Shown here: piece by piece, positions 8,468-17,418 of the stretch
Position numbering within the stretch: the first letter of the stretch is position 1
How the letters are laid out: the number at the start of each line of letters is the position of its first letter
Source of the DNA: Actinospineispora acaciae DSM 45401
GTDB lineage: Bacteria > Actinomycetota > Actinomycetes > Mycobacteriales > Pseudonocardiaceae
Length of the DNA: 64,000 bases
Direction: 5' to 3'
NCBI RefSeq assembly: GCF_000620785.1
Contig: NZ_JIAI01000021.1
Location: 26,237 to 90,236 of the forward strand
Made by a program: the position numbers and the translations under genes
Notes under the pieces: generated by a model
The model's input: only the letters and a program-made list of their open reading frames with translations
What the model was told of the DNA's origin: nothing
The model's database searches: none

Positions 8468-9280
8468 CTAGAAGCCGCCCCAGAACCCGCCGTACCCGCC
8501 GCTGTCCGAGCGCCGCCAGGCGAACTCGCCGCCGCCGACCGGCGCGCACACCAGCGACTCGCCGTTCGAGCCGCGGGCGGGCGGCCCCGGCTCGCAGGTC
8601 TTGCCGACGCTCGGGTTCGGCCTGGGCGTCGCGGGGTGGCGCCGCTGGCCGGTGGCGCCGCGCCCGGACTCGTCGTCGGTCCCCTCGTCGCTGTCCTCGC
8701 TCGAGGACCCGGAGGAACCGGAGGACTGGGTGGGCGTGGGCACGGCGGGAGCGGGCTTGGCCGGCGCCTGCGGGACGGCCGGTGCCTGCGGCGCGACCGG
8801 AGGGGGCGCGGCGGCCGTCGGGATCGCGTCCGGGATCGGGTCCGGTGCCGGGGCGTTGGCGGCCGGCGGGTTGGCGGACCCCGGGGAGAGCACGGGCGGT
8901 GCCGCCGGGGCGGCCGGTGCCGAGGCCGGCGACGGCGTGCCGAACAGCGTGCGCTCCGGCATCCCGCTGACCAGGGTGACCACGAACCCGCCCGCGAACG
9001 CCAGGCAGAGCACCCCCAGCGCGGCGGAGGCCAGCACGAACCCGCGCGAGCCCCGCTCGCGGCGCCAGATGATCGCCAGCGGCACCGCGAGGATGGGCAC
9101 CGCGCCGAGGCCGATCAGCCGGGTCTGCGGGACGGCCACCGCGGCGGCGCAGGCCAGCGCAAGCACCAGCGCGACGATGCCGGCCACCAGACCGCCCCGG
9201 GCCGGGACCCCCGACATCTGCTCGGTCGGGGCCTCGGGCATCCGCTCGGTCGGGCCGCCGAAGAGTGAGTCATAGGTCAA
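8468..9280 (-). CDS. Membrane protein with Pro/Ala-rich C-terminal region
   Basis: 270 residues, not recognised. Three hydrophobic segments lie near residues 29-50, 55-70 and 80-105, split by a short basic turn (WRRERGSRG) as in DUF4190-type proteins. Then follows a long low-complexity region rich in Pro, Ala and Ser, an acidic Ser patch (SSGSSGSSSEDSDEGTDDES) and a Gly/aromatic tail ending YGGFWGGF. Two Cys near the C-terminus (TCEPGPP and LVCAPVGG) could form a disulfide in an extracytoplasmic domain. Function unknown. Confidence 0.65.
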   Translation of the reverse strand: MTYDSLFGGPTERMPEAPTEQMSGVPARGGLVAGIVALVLALACAAAVAVPQTRLIGLGAVPILAVPLAIIWRRERGSRGFVLASAALGVLCLAFAGGFVVTLVSGMPERTLFGTPSPASAPAAPAAPPVLSPGSANPPAANAPAPDPIPDAIPTAAAPPPVAPQAPAVPQAPAKPAPAVPTPTQSSGSSGSSSEDSDEGTDDESGRGATGQRRHPATPRPNPSVGKTCEPGPPARGSNGESLVCAPVGGGEFAWRRSDSGGYGGFWGGF

Positions 9281-9417
9281 CGGTATTCACCCTTCGTGAC
9301 GGGTTGTGCACGCCGGGGCAACCTACCGGAGGGGGATTCTCGGACACGATCGGGTCACGGTTTCGGTACCGCCCGACGGCGTCGGTTACTCCGGGCACAC
9401 CCCGTCACGGGGGCGCG

Positions 9418-10242
9418 TCAGGACGCTCTCGCGCTGTCGTCCCCCGACCCGGAGCCGCCCTTGCGGGCCTCCACGCTGCGGCGCAGCGCCTCCAGCAGGT
9501 CGGTCACCTCGGTCGCCTCCGGTGGCGCGGACTCGGCGACGACCTCGTTCCCGGCGCGCTTGTCCTCGATCAGCTGCTTCACCCGGTCGGTGTGGCTGTC
9601 CCGGTAGTCCTCGGGCTGCCACGGCGCGCCCATCGACTCGATCAGCGTGCGGGCCATGTCCAGCTCCCTGCTGTCCTCGCCGAGCTCGGACGGCTCGGGA
9701 AGGAAGTCGAGCTGTTCGCGCGGTTCGCGGATCTCGTCGGCGTAGTACAGCGTCTCCAGCGAGAGCACCCCGTTCTCCGAGCGCACCGCGCACAGGTACT
9801 GCTTGCCGCGCATCACGAAGGTGGCGATCGCGACCCGGTTGGTGGCCGCCATGGCGGCCGCGAGCAGGGCGTAGACCTTGCCGTTCTCCTCCTTGGTCGG
9901 GGCCAGCCAGTAGGTCTTCTGGTAGAAGATCGGGTCGATCTCGTCGAGGTCGACGAACGCGGTCACCTCGATCGAGTGCGACCGGCCCGGCGCGATGTCG
10001 TCCAGCTCGGCGGGGTCGATGATGATCGTCTGCCCGTCGTTCTCCTCGAGGCCGCGCACGATGTCCCGGAACGCCACCTCCTCGCCGGTGCGTTCGTTGA
10101 TCCGTTGGTAGCGGATCCGGTCGGTGGTGCCCCGTTGATACTGGTGGAAGTGCACCGAGTGGTCCTCGGTGGCGCTGTAGAGCCCCACCGGGACGGTCAC
10201 CAGCCCGAATGTGATCGAGCCGGTCCAGATTGCGCGTGGCAC
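9418..10242 (-). CDS. ku: Non-homologous end joining protein Ku
   Basis: A 274-residue bacterial Ku, the homodimeric ring protein that binds double-strand ends and recruits ligase D. The start MPRAIWTGSITFGLVTVPVGLY and the strands TDRIRYQRINERTGEEV and DDIAPGRSHSIEVTAFVDLD are characteristic. The core ends near residue 250, followed by a short Ser/Gly tail rather than the long Lys-rich extension of some actinobacterial Ku proteins. No LigD gene is in the window, so the partner must lie elsewhere. An 81-base gap separates it from the coiled-coil gene upstream on the same strand. Confidence 0.95.
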   Translation of the reverse strand: MPRAIWTGSITFGLVTVPVGLYSATEDHSVHFHQYQRGTTDRIRYQRINERTGEEVAFRDIVRGLEENDGQTIIIDPAELDDIAPGRSHSIEVTAFVDLDEIDPIFYQKTYWLAPTKEENGKVYALLAAAMAATNRVAIATFVMRGKQYLCAVRSENGVLSLETLYYADEIREPREQLDFLPEPSELGEDSRELDMARTLIESMGAPWQPEDYRDSHTDRVKQLIEDKRAGNEVVAESAPPEATEVTDLLEALRRSVEARKGGSGSGDDSARAS

Positions 10243-10323
10243 GGTTCTCTCCTCCCGTTTGTATCAAGCGTCCGGGGTCAGTGGGGGTTGCGCAAGGGCG
10301 TTCCGCCTGGTCAATGGGCGGGT

Positions 10324-11214
10324 TCAGGGCTCCAGTGCGGCCAGCCGGTCCTGGGCGACGGCGCGGCGGCGCAGTGCCTCGCGCAGGGCGCGGTCGGTGT
10401 CCTCGCGGTCGCGGCGGGCGGTGCGGGCGCGCAGCCGGGCGTCCCGTTCGGCCCGCTCGGCGGCCACCAGCTCGGCCCGCAGGTCGGCCACCTTCTGGTG
10501 AGCGGCGGTCTCTTCGGCGGCGGCGTCGTCGTGGGCCCGTTGCGCGGCGGCGTGCCTGTCTTCGGCGTCGGCCACCGCCGACTCGGTGCGGTCCAGCTCG
10601 GCGCGGGCGCGCAGCAGGGTCGAGCTGGGCGTGGCCGGGCGCGCGGCGGGTGGCTCCTTGGGGCGCTCGGCCGGTCTGGGGGCGGCGGCTGGCTTGGGCG
10701 CGGGCGTGGCGCCGGGGGTTGCGGACGGCCAGGTCACCGCGCCGGGGTCGGCGGCCTTGTCCGCGTCGGCCAGCTCCTTGGGCGAGGCCAGCCGCCCTCG
10801 GGCCAGCGCCCGCGCCGCCTCCGGCGTGGTCAGGGCGGCGGCGAACGTGTCCTCCAGCTCGCGACCGACCGACTCGCTGACCGGTTCCCCCAGCTCCCTG
10901 GTGAGCCCGGTCAGCTCCGCGATCAGCTCGCGCCGCCGCCCGGACAGCCGGCGCAGCTCCGCCCCGTCCAGGTTGGCGTGCGCGCCGCGCATCGCCTCAC
11001 CCAGCTCGGCCAGCTCGACCAGCCGCTCCGGTTGTTGCCGCGCGAGCTGGTTGACCAGCCAGGCGGCCACCGTCGGGCGGCGCAACCGGCCGATCGCGGC
11101 GGCCAGGTCCCGTTCGCCCTCGGACTTCGCCCGCTTGGCGCGCTCGTCCCGTGCCTTGGTGAACTCGTCGCGAGGCAGCCCGTACAGCTCGTCGGCCACC
11201 TCGTCGAGATCCAC
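10324..11214 (-). CDS. Coiled-coil protein of unknown function next to ku
   Basis: 296 residues, cytoplasmic, strongly charged. The N-terminus LDEVADELYGLPRDEFTKAR and the segment RPTVAAWLVNQLARQQPE recall a conserved actinobacterial hypothetical family. Residues about 200-290 are an almost continuous Glu/Ala/Arg heptad region likely to be a long coiled coil. It lies upstream of ku on the same strand, which hints at but does not prove a role with DNA ends. No enzymatic motif was seen. Confidence 0.7.
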   Translation of the reverse strand: MDLDEVADELYGLPRDEFTKARDERAKRAKSEGERDLAAAIGRLRRPTVAAWLVNQLARQQPERLVELAELGEAMRGAHANLDGAELRRLSGRRRELIAELTGLTRELGEPVSESVGRELEDTFAAALTTPEAARALARGRLASPKELADADKAADPGAVTWPSATPGATPAPKPAAAPRPAERPKEPPAARPATPSSTLLRARAELDRTESAVADAEDRHAAAQRAHDDAAAEETAAHQKVADLRAELVAAERAERDARLRARTARRDREDTDRALREALRRRAVAQDRLAALEP

Positions 11215-11263
11215 CCGCCCAGCTTGTCATGTCCCGTGATGTGACGCCGCTAGCATCGGTTCG

Positions 11264-12211
11264 GTGACCTTGCGGAGGCGGTGCCTGGCGGTGGCGGTGG
11301 GGCTGGCCGCCGTGGTCGTCCTGGCCGGTTGCGGCAAGCACGGCTCGACCAGCTCGCCGCCCGGCCCGAGCGGCCCCGCCGGCGTGGGCACGCCCGAACC
11401 GCAGACCAACTGCACCAAGAAGGCCACCGACGCCTCCGGCCTGGAGCGGGCGCTGTCCGAGGCCTCGTCCGGCGACGTCGTGTGCGTGACCGGCGACCTC
11501 GGCGACGCCCGCCTCAAGATCGACAAGGGCGGCTCGGAGTCGTCCCCGCTGCGGGTGCTCGGCGACGGCCGGACCAAGGTCAAGGGCATCAGCGTGGCCG
11601 CGGACAACGTGGTGGTGGACGGCTTCGTGGCCGACGAGCCCAAGGCGCCGGGCGCGTCGCTGAAGGGCAGCAACATCACGCTGCGCAACACCGCGATCAA
11701 CGGCCCGCGCCGCGACGACGGGGACGGCATCCGGTTCTGGGGCAGCAACATCAGGATCGAGCACAACACGATCACCGACACCCGCAACGCCAAGGGCGCG
11801 CACGCGGACTGCATGCAGACCTTCGCCACCGACGACGACAACCCGGCCAGCCAGGACGTCCTGATCGACAGCAACCGCTGCGAGAAGATCGACAACAACT
11901 GCCTGATCGTGGAGGGGCCGAACAGCGAGGCCGGCGACGGCAGCGGCGACGGCGAGACCAGGAACATCACGTTCAGCAACAACTACTGCGAGAACAAGGC
12001 CGCCCAGGCCGTCCTGATCGACGACACCGACCATGCGGTGATCACCGGCAACGAGATCGTGGGCGACATCAACCACGCGTTCGCGCTGCAGAACAAGGCG
12101 ACCAACGCGGTGGTCAACGGAAACAAGGCGCGGTCGGTACGCTACGAGGTGGGCATGGACCGCTCGTCGCGGTCCGGCTACCAGGGACCGGAGCCGGGCG
12201 GCGCCCCCTAG
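11264..12211 (+). CDS. Right-handed parallel beta-helix lipoprotein
   Basis: 315 residues from a GTG. The signal ends in a lipobox (VVVLAGCGKHG), so the protein is exported and lipid-anchored. Repeating NITLRNTAI, NIRIEHNTITDT, ITFSNNYCENKA and AVITGNEIVG units are rungs of a pectate-lyase/NosD-like beta helix. Five or more Cys suggest disulfides. A polysaccharide-binding or -cleaving role is likely, and the convergent gene is a secreted GH43 enzyme, but catalytic residues cannot be assigned. It ends two bases before an R2 palindrome. Confidence 0.75.
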   Translation: MTLRRRCLAVAVGLAAVVVLAGCGKHGSTSSPPGPSGPAGVGTPEPQTNCTKKATDASGLERALSEASSGDVVCVTGDLGDARLKIDKGGSESSPLRVLGDGRTKVKGISVAADNVVVDGFVADEPKAPGASLKGSNITLRNTAINGPRRDDGDGIRFWGSNIRIEHNTITDTRNAKGAHADCMQTFATDDDNPASQDVLIDSNRCEKIDNNCLIVEGPNSEAGDGSGDGETRNITFSNNYCENKAAQAVLIDDTDHAVITGNEIVGDINHAFALQNKATNAVVNGNKARSVRYEVGMDRSSRSGYQGPEPGGAP

Positions 12212-12212
12212 T

Positions 12213-12254
12213 CGTGAGTGGTTAGGGCCGCCATGACGGCCCTAACCACTCACG
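12213..12254. repeat. R2 palindrome, copy 1
   Basis: Perfect 18-base arms CGTGAGTGGTTAGGGCCG / CGGCCCTAACCACTCACG around a six-base loop, lying between two convergent genes. It has no T-tract, so it is not a textbook terminator, although it could stop transcription from both sides. Four more copies are at 33907, 38939, 45272 and 56642. Confidence 0.85.
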
Positions 12255-12255
12255 G

Positions 12256-13269
12256 TCAGGGGGCACGTCGGGTGGGCGCCTTCGCCACGTTGTTCAGCTC
12301 GAGGACCGGGTTGCCGTCCGAGTCCCAGCTCAGGCCGGAGGCGAACATGGCCCGCGACTCGCCGCCGGTGTAGGCGTGGAACAGCAGGTAGTCGTGCTTC
12401 GAGCCGGGGATCACGTCCTGGCCGCCGGGGTTGGTCATCGCGCCGCCGAGGGTGTCCTTGTTCAGGAACTGGCCGGGGTGCTTGACGAACGTGCTGGCCA
12501 GCGACTCCGACGTCGCGTAGTTCACGAAGTACTTGCCGCTGTTGTAGGCGTTGCCGGAGTAGAACAGCACGTACCTGTCGCCGTGGTGGACCAGGGTCGG
12601 CGCCTCGATGATGTTGCCTTCCTCCGGCCGGTCGGACTGGATCAGCGCCCGCCGCTCGCCCACCGAGGTCATGCCGTCGACCGAGACCTGCTGCAGCCAG
12701 ATCGTGGACCTGCCCCGGCCGCTGGTGTAGAGCAGGTACTGCTTGCCGTCGGTGTCGGTGAACGCCTTCGGGTCGATGCTGTCGACGTCCTCGGGCCGGC
12801 AGACCAGCGGCTTGGACCCGACCGGCTTGAACGGCCCCTGCGGCGAGGAGGCCAGCGCGACGCCGATGCACTGCACGTTCTGGTTGGCCGCTCGCGCGGT
12901 GAAGTAGAGGATGTAGCTGCCGTCGCTGCGCGCGGCCACCTCGGGCGCCCACACGTTGCCGTGCCCGACGCCCTCCTTGTTCACCCAGGCGGGCAGCTCG
13001 GGCAGCGCGTCGCCGACCTCGGTCCACCTGCCGGTCAGGCTCGGGGACTTCTGCACCGGCACGTGCCAGACCTGCTTGTTGTAGCTGCTCCCGGTGGAAT
13101 AGGCGTAGTAGGTGCTACCTACGGCCAGCACGGCGGGGTCGGGAAAGTCACGCGCAATGACCGGCTGAATTGCCCCGCCCGTCGCCGCCGTGGTGGCGGC
13201 CACAACGGCTGCGACCACGGGACCGGTTGTTAGCAGGCGAGCCCAGCCGCCGCGAGGAATGGGAGACAT
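12256..13269 (-). CDS. Secreted glycoside hydrolase family 43 protein
   Basis: 337 residues with an N-terminal signal (LLTTGPVVAAVVAATTAATGG). The five-bladed propeller features of GH43 are present: catalytic base Asp in VIARDFPDPAVLAVG, the pKa-modulating Asp in DVDSIDPKAFTDTDG and the acid Glu in GNIIEAPTLVHHGDRYVLFY. It probably removes arabinose or xylose units outside the cell. The stop codon touches the R2 palindrome. The leader holds ACTC/GAGT inverted sequences around 13310-13326 that could be an operator. Confidence 0.88.
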   Translation of the reverse strand: MSPIPRGGWARLLTTGPVVAAVVAATTAATGGAIQPVIARDFPDPAVLAVGSTYYAYSTGSSYNKQVWHVPVQKSPSLTGRWTEVGDALPELPAWVNKEGVGHGNVWAPEVAARSDGSYILYFTARAANQNVQCIGVALASSPQGPFKPVGSKPLVCRPEDVDSIDPKAFTDTDGKQYLLYTSGRGRSTIWLQQVSVDGMTSVGERRALIQSDRPEEGNIIEAPTLVHHGDRYVLFYSGNAYNSGKYFVNYATSESLASTFVKHPGQFLNKDTLGGAMTNPGGQDVIPGSKHDYLLFHAYTGGESRAMFASGLSWDSDGNPVLELNNVAKAPTRRAP

Positions 13270-13383
13270 CAGGAACAGACAGTAGCTTGCCGGTCGACGC
13301 GGACTTGAGTCGTTTTACTCGAAAGTATGAACCTTGGCTTGAGGGCTGTTACTTACCGCGATCGATGAGTTAGGGCCCGCCGG

Positions 13384-13608
13384 TCAGCCGCATCCGCAGG
13401 CGCCGCCGCAGCAGCCACCCCCGCCGCCGCCGACCGCCGCCGGCGCGGTGCCCGTCATGGCCACGGTGGAGAGCAGCTTGACGGTGTCCTGGTGGCCATC
13501 AGGGCAGGTCGCGGGCTCGCGAGCGGCACTCATCGGGCGGGACACCTCGAACACGCCGTCGGCGCCGAGTGCGACGCAGTCGCGGCAGCGGAACTCGTAG
13601 CGGGGCAT
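13384..13608 (-). CDS. FmdB-like zinc ribbon protein with Gly/Cys tail
   Basis: 74 residues, MPRYEFRCRDCVALGADGVFE. The first CxxC knuckle (CRDC) is intact, but the second ligand pair, usually CPxCG, reads CPDGH, so only Cys plus a possible His remain. The C-terminus is a run of Gly ending GGCCGGACGCG. FmdB-type ribbons are small putative regulatory proteins of unknown mechanism. The altered knuckle and Cys-rich tail may mean another metal site. Confidence 0.75.
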   Translation of the reverse strand: MPRYEFRCRDCVALGADGVFEVSRPMSAAREPATCPDGHQDTVKLLSTVAMTGTAPAAVGGGGGGCCGGACGCG

Positions 13609-13664
13609 CCGAGCATCCTAGCGCCGGTCGCCTCACAGGGGGACGACGTGCAACGTTATTCTTT

Positions 13665-14642
13665 TCAGGAAATACGGTCGGTACGCGTGTGGCATTCGTG
13701 ATCCCGACCTTCCGGCGGCGTGTCAAGAGGGCTCGCCGGGATTGTTGTCGCGGCTTTGACCCCGAACGGACCTGCATTCACCCGGTGTTCTGTGGTATTG
13801 CGGTGGCCGAGTAATCCCAGGGCGAACCGGGCGTACTCGATGGCGATCCGCTCGGGCGTGTCGGGGCCGGTGGGGCGAAACCATTGCGTGAGCGAGGTGC
13901 ACATGGTGGCGATCGCGCGGCCGGCGTGGCGGGGGCTGGTGGTGTGCAGGTCGCCGTCCGCGATGGCGTGGTCGATGGCGGTGTCGAGCAGGTGCTGCAC
14001 GTCGTTGCGCAGCCCGGCGATGCGGCGGCGGTTGGCCGGCTCCAGCCCGCGCATCTCGCTGGCGCCGATCGCGGCCAGCTCCCGGCGGTGGGTGTGGAAC
14101 AGCGCGAGCGCCTGCACCATCAGCCGCACCCTGGCGACGCCGCCTCGGCTGTGCTCGTCGCCGAGGGCCTCCCGGTCCGCCGCGTGCATCCGCCAGATCA
14201 GGTCGGCCATGGTCAGGTCCAGCGTGGTGACCAGCAGCTCCTGCTTGCTGCGGTAGTGGTGGTACACGCCGGGCACGCTCATCCGGGCCAGCCGGGCGAT
14301 GGAGCGCATGGTGGCGCCGTGGTAGCCGGTGCGGACGAACGCGGTGATCGCGGCGGCCAGCACCGGGTCGATGGGCAGCGGCGCGAACGTCCGCCAGTCC
14401 GCCGCCGATCCGGGCGGCGGCGTCTCGTCGGGCGGCGGGGCCGGGCCGCGGCCGGGGGCGAGCAGTCGATCGGGGGTGGTGCCCAGCGCGGCGGCGATGT
14501 CGTGCAGCCGGCCGACCTCCAGCCCGGTCCTGCCGGTCTCGATCGCGCTCAACGTCGCCGGGCTCACCCCGATCCGGCGGGCCAGCTCGCGCAGCGACAG
14601 CCCGGCGACCAGCCGCGACTCCCGCACCGTGTGGCCGGTCAT
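13665..14642 (-). CDS. XRE-TetR fusion transcriptional regulator
   Basis: 325 residues with two DNA-binding domains. Residues about 1-60 are an XRE-type HTH (LSLRELARRIGVSPATLSAIETGRTGLEV); after a Pro-rich linker (about 70-85) comes a TetR N-domain (MRSIARLARMSVPGVYHHYRSKQELL) and a TetR-type ligand/dimerisation domain to about 295. The start at 14642 places the perfect palindrome GTTCAGgataaCTGAAC four bases upstream, a likely autoregulatory site. It is divergent from the cyclase/acyl-CoA ligase operon, which it probably controls. Confidence 0.85.
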   Translation of the reverse strand: MTGHTVRESRLVAGLSLRELARRIGVSPATLSAIETGRTGLEVGRLHDIAAALGTTPDRLLAPGRGPAPPPDETPPPGSAADWRTFAPLPIDPVLAAAITAFVRTGYHGATMRSIARLARMSVPGVYHHYRSKQELLVTTLDLTMADLIWRMHAADREALGDEHSRGGVARVRLMVQALALFHTHRRELAAIGASEMRGLEPANRRRIAGLRNDVQHLLDTAIDHAIADGDLHTTSPRHAGRAIATMCTSLTQWFRPTGPDTPERIAIEYARFALGLLGHRNTTEHRVNAGPFGVKAATTIPASPLDTPPEGRDHECHTRTDRIS

Positions 14643-14645
14643 GCT

Positions 14646-14662
14646 GTTCAGGATAACTGAAC
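14646..14662. promoter_or_regulatory. Palindromic operator upstream of the XRE-TetR gene
   Basis: GTTCAG-GATAA-CTGAAC, perfect six-base arms with a five-base spacer, overlapping where the promoter of the fusion regulator should be (TTATCC on the minus strand resembles a -10 box). A second candidate, the AACGAGCGGTCGGTCAG region at about 14749-14765 before the cyclase gene, looks like a TetR-type site. Each could serve one of the two HTH domains. Confidence 0.55.
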
Positions 14663-14791
14663 ACACGGTCCGTCCGGCTCCACCGTTCTTCCCATTGCAC
14701 GCCCACCCGGCCGATGGAAAAGTGTGGCACGTCATAGTGCCGGCCGAACGAGCGGTCGGTCAGTGCTGGACGAGCGGAGAAGGTGGCCGGG

Positions 14792-15745
14792 GTGGCTGAG
14801 CCGAAGACCATGTCCGAGCTGTTGCGCGACGCCCCGAAGAACTGGGGCAAGTGGGGCGACGACGACGAGGTCGGCGCGCTGAACTACCTGACCCCGGCCG
14901 AGGTGCTGCGCGGCGTCGCGCACGTCAGGTCGGGCACGGTGTTCACCCTGCAGCGGCTGATCAACGACCCGAAGGGCGACCCGTGCTGGCCCGGCCGCAC
15001 GCCGGCGGAGCGCACGATGATCGTCGACGAGTCCACCTGGGACGGCGACGACGCGCCGGCCTTCCCGGGCGGCCTGCACTACGCCGACGACAAGATCAAC
15101 GCCTTCCTGCAGGGCTCCACGCAGTACGACGCGCTGGGCCACGTCTGGTACGACGGCACGATCTGGAACGGGCACGACGCGCGCACCACCGTCGGCGGGC
15201 TGGACATCGCCAGCGTCGAGCCGATCGCCGAGCGCGGCGTGGTCGGGCGGGGCGTGCTGCTCGACATCGCCCGGTTCCGGGGCAAGGAGCACCTGGACAA
15301 CGGCGAGACGTTCACCCACGAGGACCTCGAGGCGTGCGCCAAGGCCCAGGGCCACACCATCGAGCCGCACGACGTGCTGCTCATCCGCACCAACTTCCTC
15401 AAGCTGTTCTTCGACAGGGGCGAGGAGTTCTACCAGGACTTCGTCGAGCCCGGCCTCACCTACAGCCCGGAGCTGGTCCGCTGGTTCGCCGACCGGGAGA
15501 TCCCCAACCTGGTCACCGACACCATGGCCAACGAGGTGACCTACGAGCCGGCCACCGGCATCGCGCTGCCCCTGCACTGCGCGCTCATGCGCAACCTGGG
15601 CGTCACCCTGACCGAGATCTGCGACCTGGAGAAGCTGGCCGCGAGCTGCGCCGAGGACGGCCAGTACACGTTCCTCTACGCCGCCGCCCCGCTCAAGGTG
15701 CACCGCGCCGCCGGCTCGCCGGTCAACCCGCTGGCGATCAAATGA
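14792..15745 (+). CDS. Cyclase family protein (kynurenine formamidase-like, PF04199)
   Basis: About 317 residues. It has the cyclase-family fold signature: INAFLQGSTQYDALGHVWYDG, GRGVLLDIARF and VTDTMANEVTYE. The usual HxGTHxD metal motif is changed (GSTQYDALGHV), as in the long cyclase subfamily. The GTG at 14792 has AGAAGG eight bases before it; a GTG at 14783 is also possible. It overlaps the acyl-CoA ligase gene as ATGA, so both act in one pathway, perhaps hydrolysing a cyclic or amide intermediate of an acid that is then CoA-activated. Substrate unknown. Confidence 0.82.
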   Translation: MAEPKTMSELLRDAPKNWGKWGDDDEVGALNYLTPAEVLRGVAHVRSGTVFTLQRLINDPKGDPCWPGRTPAERTMIVDESTWDGDDAPAFPGGLHYADDKINAFLQGSTQYDALGHVWYDGTIWNGHDARTTVGGLDIASVEPIAERGVVGRGVLLDIARFRGKEHLDNGETFTHEDLEACAKAQGHTIEPHDVLLIRTNFLKLFFDRGEEFYQDFVEPGLTYSPELVRWFADREIPNLVTDTMANEVTYEPATGIALPLHCALMRNLGVTLTEICDLEKLAASCAEDGQYTFLYAAAPLKVHRAAGSPVNPLAIK

Positions 15746-17418
15746 CCGTCTACACGGACCGGCCCTGGCTCGGGCGGTACACCGACGGGCTGCCGGCGGA
15801 CATCACCGCCGATCACGCCACCATGCTGGAGCTGTTCCGGGCCTCGGTGGCGCGCGCCCCGGACACCGAGGCGATCCGCTACTTCGACGGCGTGCTCACC
15901 GTGGCCGAGCTGGACGCGGCGTCCGACTCGCTGGCCGTGGCGCTGGCCGCGCACGGGTTCGCCGCCGGCGACCGGCTGGCGGTGTACACCCAGAACAACC
16001 CGGCGTTCGTGATCGCCCTGCTCGGCGCCTGGAAGGCCGGCGGCGCCGCGGTGGCGATCAACCCGATGAACAAGGCCCGCGAGCTGACGTACCTGCTCGC
16101 CGACTCCGGGGCCAGCGCGCTGCTCTGCCTCGACGAGCTGTACGAGTCGGTGGCCAGGGACGTGGTGCGCGAGGGCGAGGGCGTCCAGGTACACACCGTG
16201 ATCACCTGCTCGGCCCTGGACTGGCAGACCCGGGGCGACCCCCGGCTGTTCGCCGGCGCTCAGGGCACGAAACGCCCGCTCGGCACGTTCGACCTGCTGG
16301 AACTGCTCGACGACTACGCCGGCCGCCACCCGCACGCGCCCGCCCCCCAGCCCGACGACGTGGCCATCCTGACCTACACCTCGGGCACCACCGGCGTTCC
16401 CAAGGGTGCCATGAACACCCACGCCAACCTGGCGTTCAACTCCCAGACCTACCGCGAGTGGATGGGCCTGACGCCCGAGGACAGCGTGCTCGGCGTGGCG
16501 CCGCTGTTCCACATCACCGGCCTGGTCGGGCACGTCGGGGTCGCGCTGTTGCTGCCCTGCCCGCTGGTGCTCGCGCACCGGTTCGAGCCGAACGTGGTGA
16601 TCGACGCGATCCGCGAGCACCGCCCGACCTTCACCGTCGGCGCGATCACCGTGTTCATCGCGCTCGCGGGCGTGGACGGCGTGGGCAAGGAGGACTTCGC
16701 CTCGTTCCGCATGCTCTACTCCGGCGGCGCCCCGATCGCGCCCGCGGTCACCGACCGCTTCGAGGAGCAGACCGGCCTGTACATCCACAACATCTACGGC
16801 TTGACCGAGACCAGCTCGCCCTCGCACGGGGTGCCGCTCGGGGCGCGGGCGCCGGTGGACCCGAACTCCGGGGCGCTGTCCATCGGCGTGCCGGTGTTCA
16901 ACACCGTGGTGCGGATCCTGGACGAGGAGGGCAACGAGCTGCCGGTCGGCGAGGTCGGCGAGATCGCCACCTCCGGACCCGAGGTGGTGCCCGGCTACTG
17001 GAACAAGCCGGAGGCCACCGCCGAGTCGCTGCCCGGCGGCGAGCTGCGCACCGGCGACGTCGGCTTCATGGACGCCGACGGCTGGTTCTACATTGTCGAC
17101 CGCAAGAAGGACATGATCAACGCGGCCGGGTACAAGGTGTGGCCGCGCGAGGTGGAGGACGTGTTGTACGGGCACCCGGCGGTGCGGGAGGCCGCCGTGG
17201 TCGGGGTGCCCGACGAGTACCGGGGCGAGACCGTCAAGGCGTTCGTCTCGCTGCGCCCTGGCGTCGAGACGACCGAGCAGGAGCTGATCGACTTCTGCCG
17301 GCAGCGGATGGCCGCGTACAAGTACCCGAGGTCGGTGGAGTTCATCGACGAACTGCCCAAGACCACGACTGGCAAGATCCTGCGGCGTGAGCTTCGAGAC
17401 GGGGCAGCGGCGGGCTGA
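15742..17418 (+). CDS. Acyl-CoA synthetase (AMP-dependent)
   Basis: 558 residues of the ANL superfamily. Motifs in order: the P-loop-like TYTSGTTGVPKGAMNTH near residue 212, IYGLTETSSP near 351, the hinge region LRTGDVGFMDADGWFYIVDR followed by KKDMINAAGYKVWPREVED, and the catalytic Lys in KTTTGKILRREL close to the C-terminus. It converts a carboxylic acid to its CoA thioester using ATP. The start overlaps the cyclase stop as ATGA; the last 32 bases overlap the methyltransferase gene. Resembles medium/long-chain or aryl acid ligases. Confidence 0.92.
   Translation: MTVYTDRPWLGRYTDGLPADITADHATMLELFRASVARAPDTEAIRYFDGVLTVAELDAASDSLAVALAAHGFAAGDRLAVYTQNNPAFVIALLGAWKAGGAAVAINPMNKARELTYLLADSGASALLCLDELYESVARDVVREGEGVQVHTVITCSALDWQTRGDPRLFAGAQGTKRPLGTFDLLELLDDYAGRHPHAPAPQPDDVAILTYTSGTTGVPKGAMNTHANLAFNSQTYREWMGLTPEDSVLGVAPLFHITGLVGHVGVALLLPCPLVLAHRFEPNVVIDAIREHRPTFTVGAITVFIALAGVDGVGKEDFASFRMLYSGGAPIAPAVTDRFEEQTGLYIHNIYGLTETSSPSHGVPLGARAPVDPNSGALSIGVPVFNTVVRILDEEGNELPVGEVGEIATSGPEVVPGYWNKPEATAESLPGGELRTGDVGFMDADGWFYIVDRKKDMINAAGYKVWPREVEDVLYGHPAVREAAVVGVPDEYRGETVKAFVSLRPGVETTEQELIDFCRQRMAAYKYPRSVEFIDELPKTTTGKILRRELRDGAAAG

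Noticed and set aside
9265..11244. Open frame of 659 codons opposite ku
   Set aside because: Antisense to ku and its neighbour, both strongly supported; composition is Gly/Arg/Val-rich without domains.
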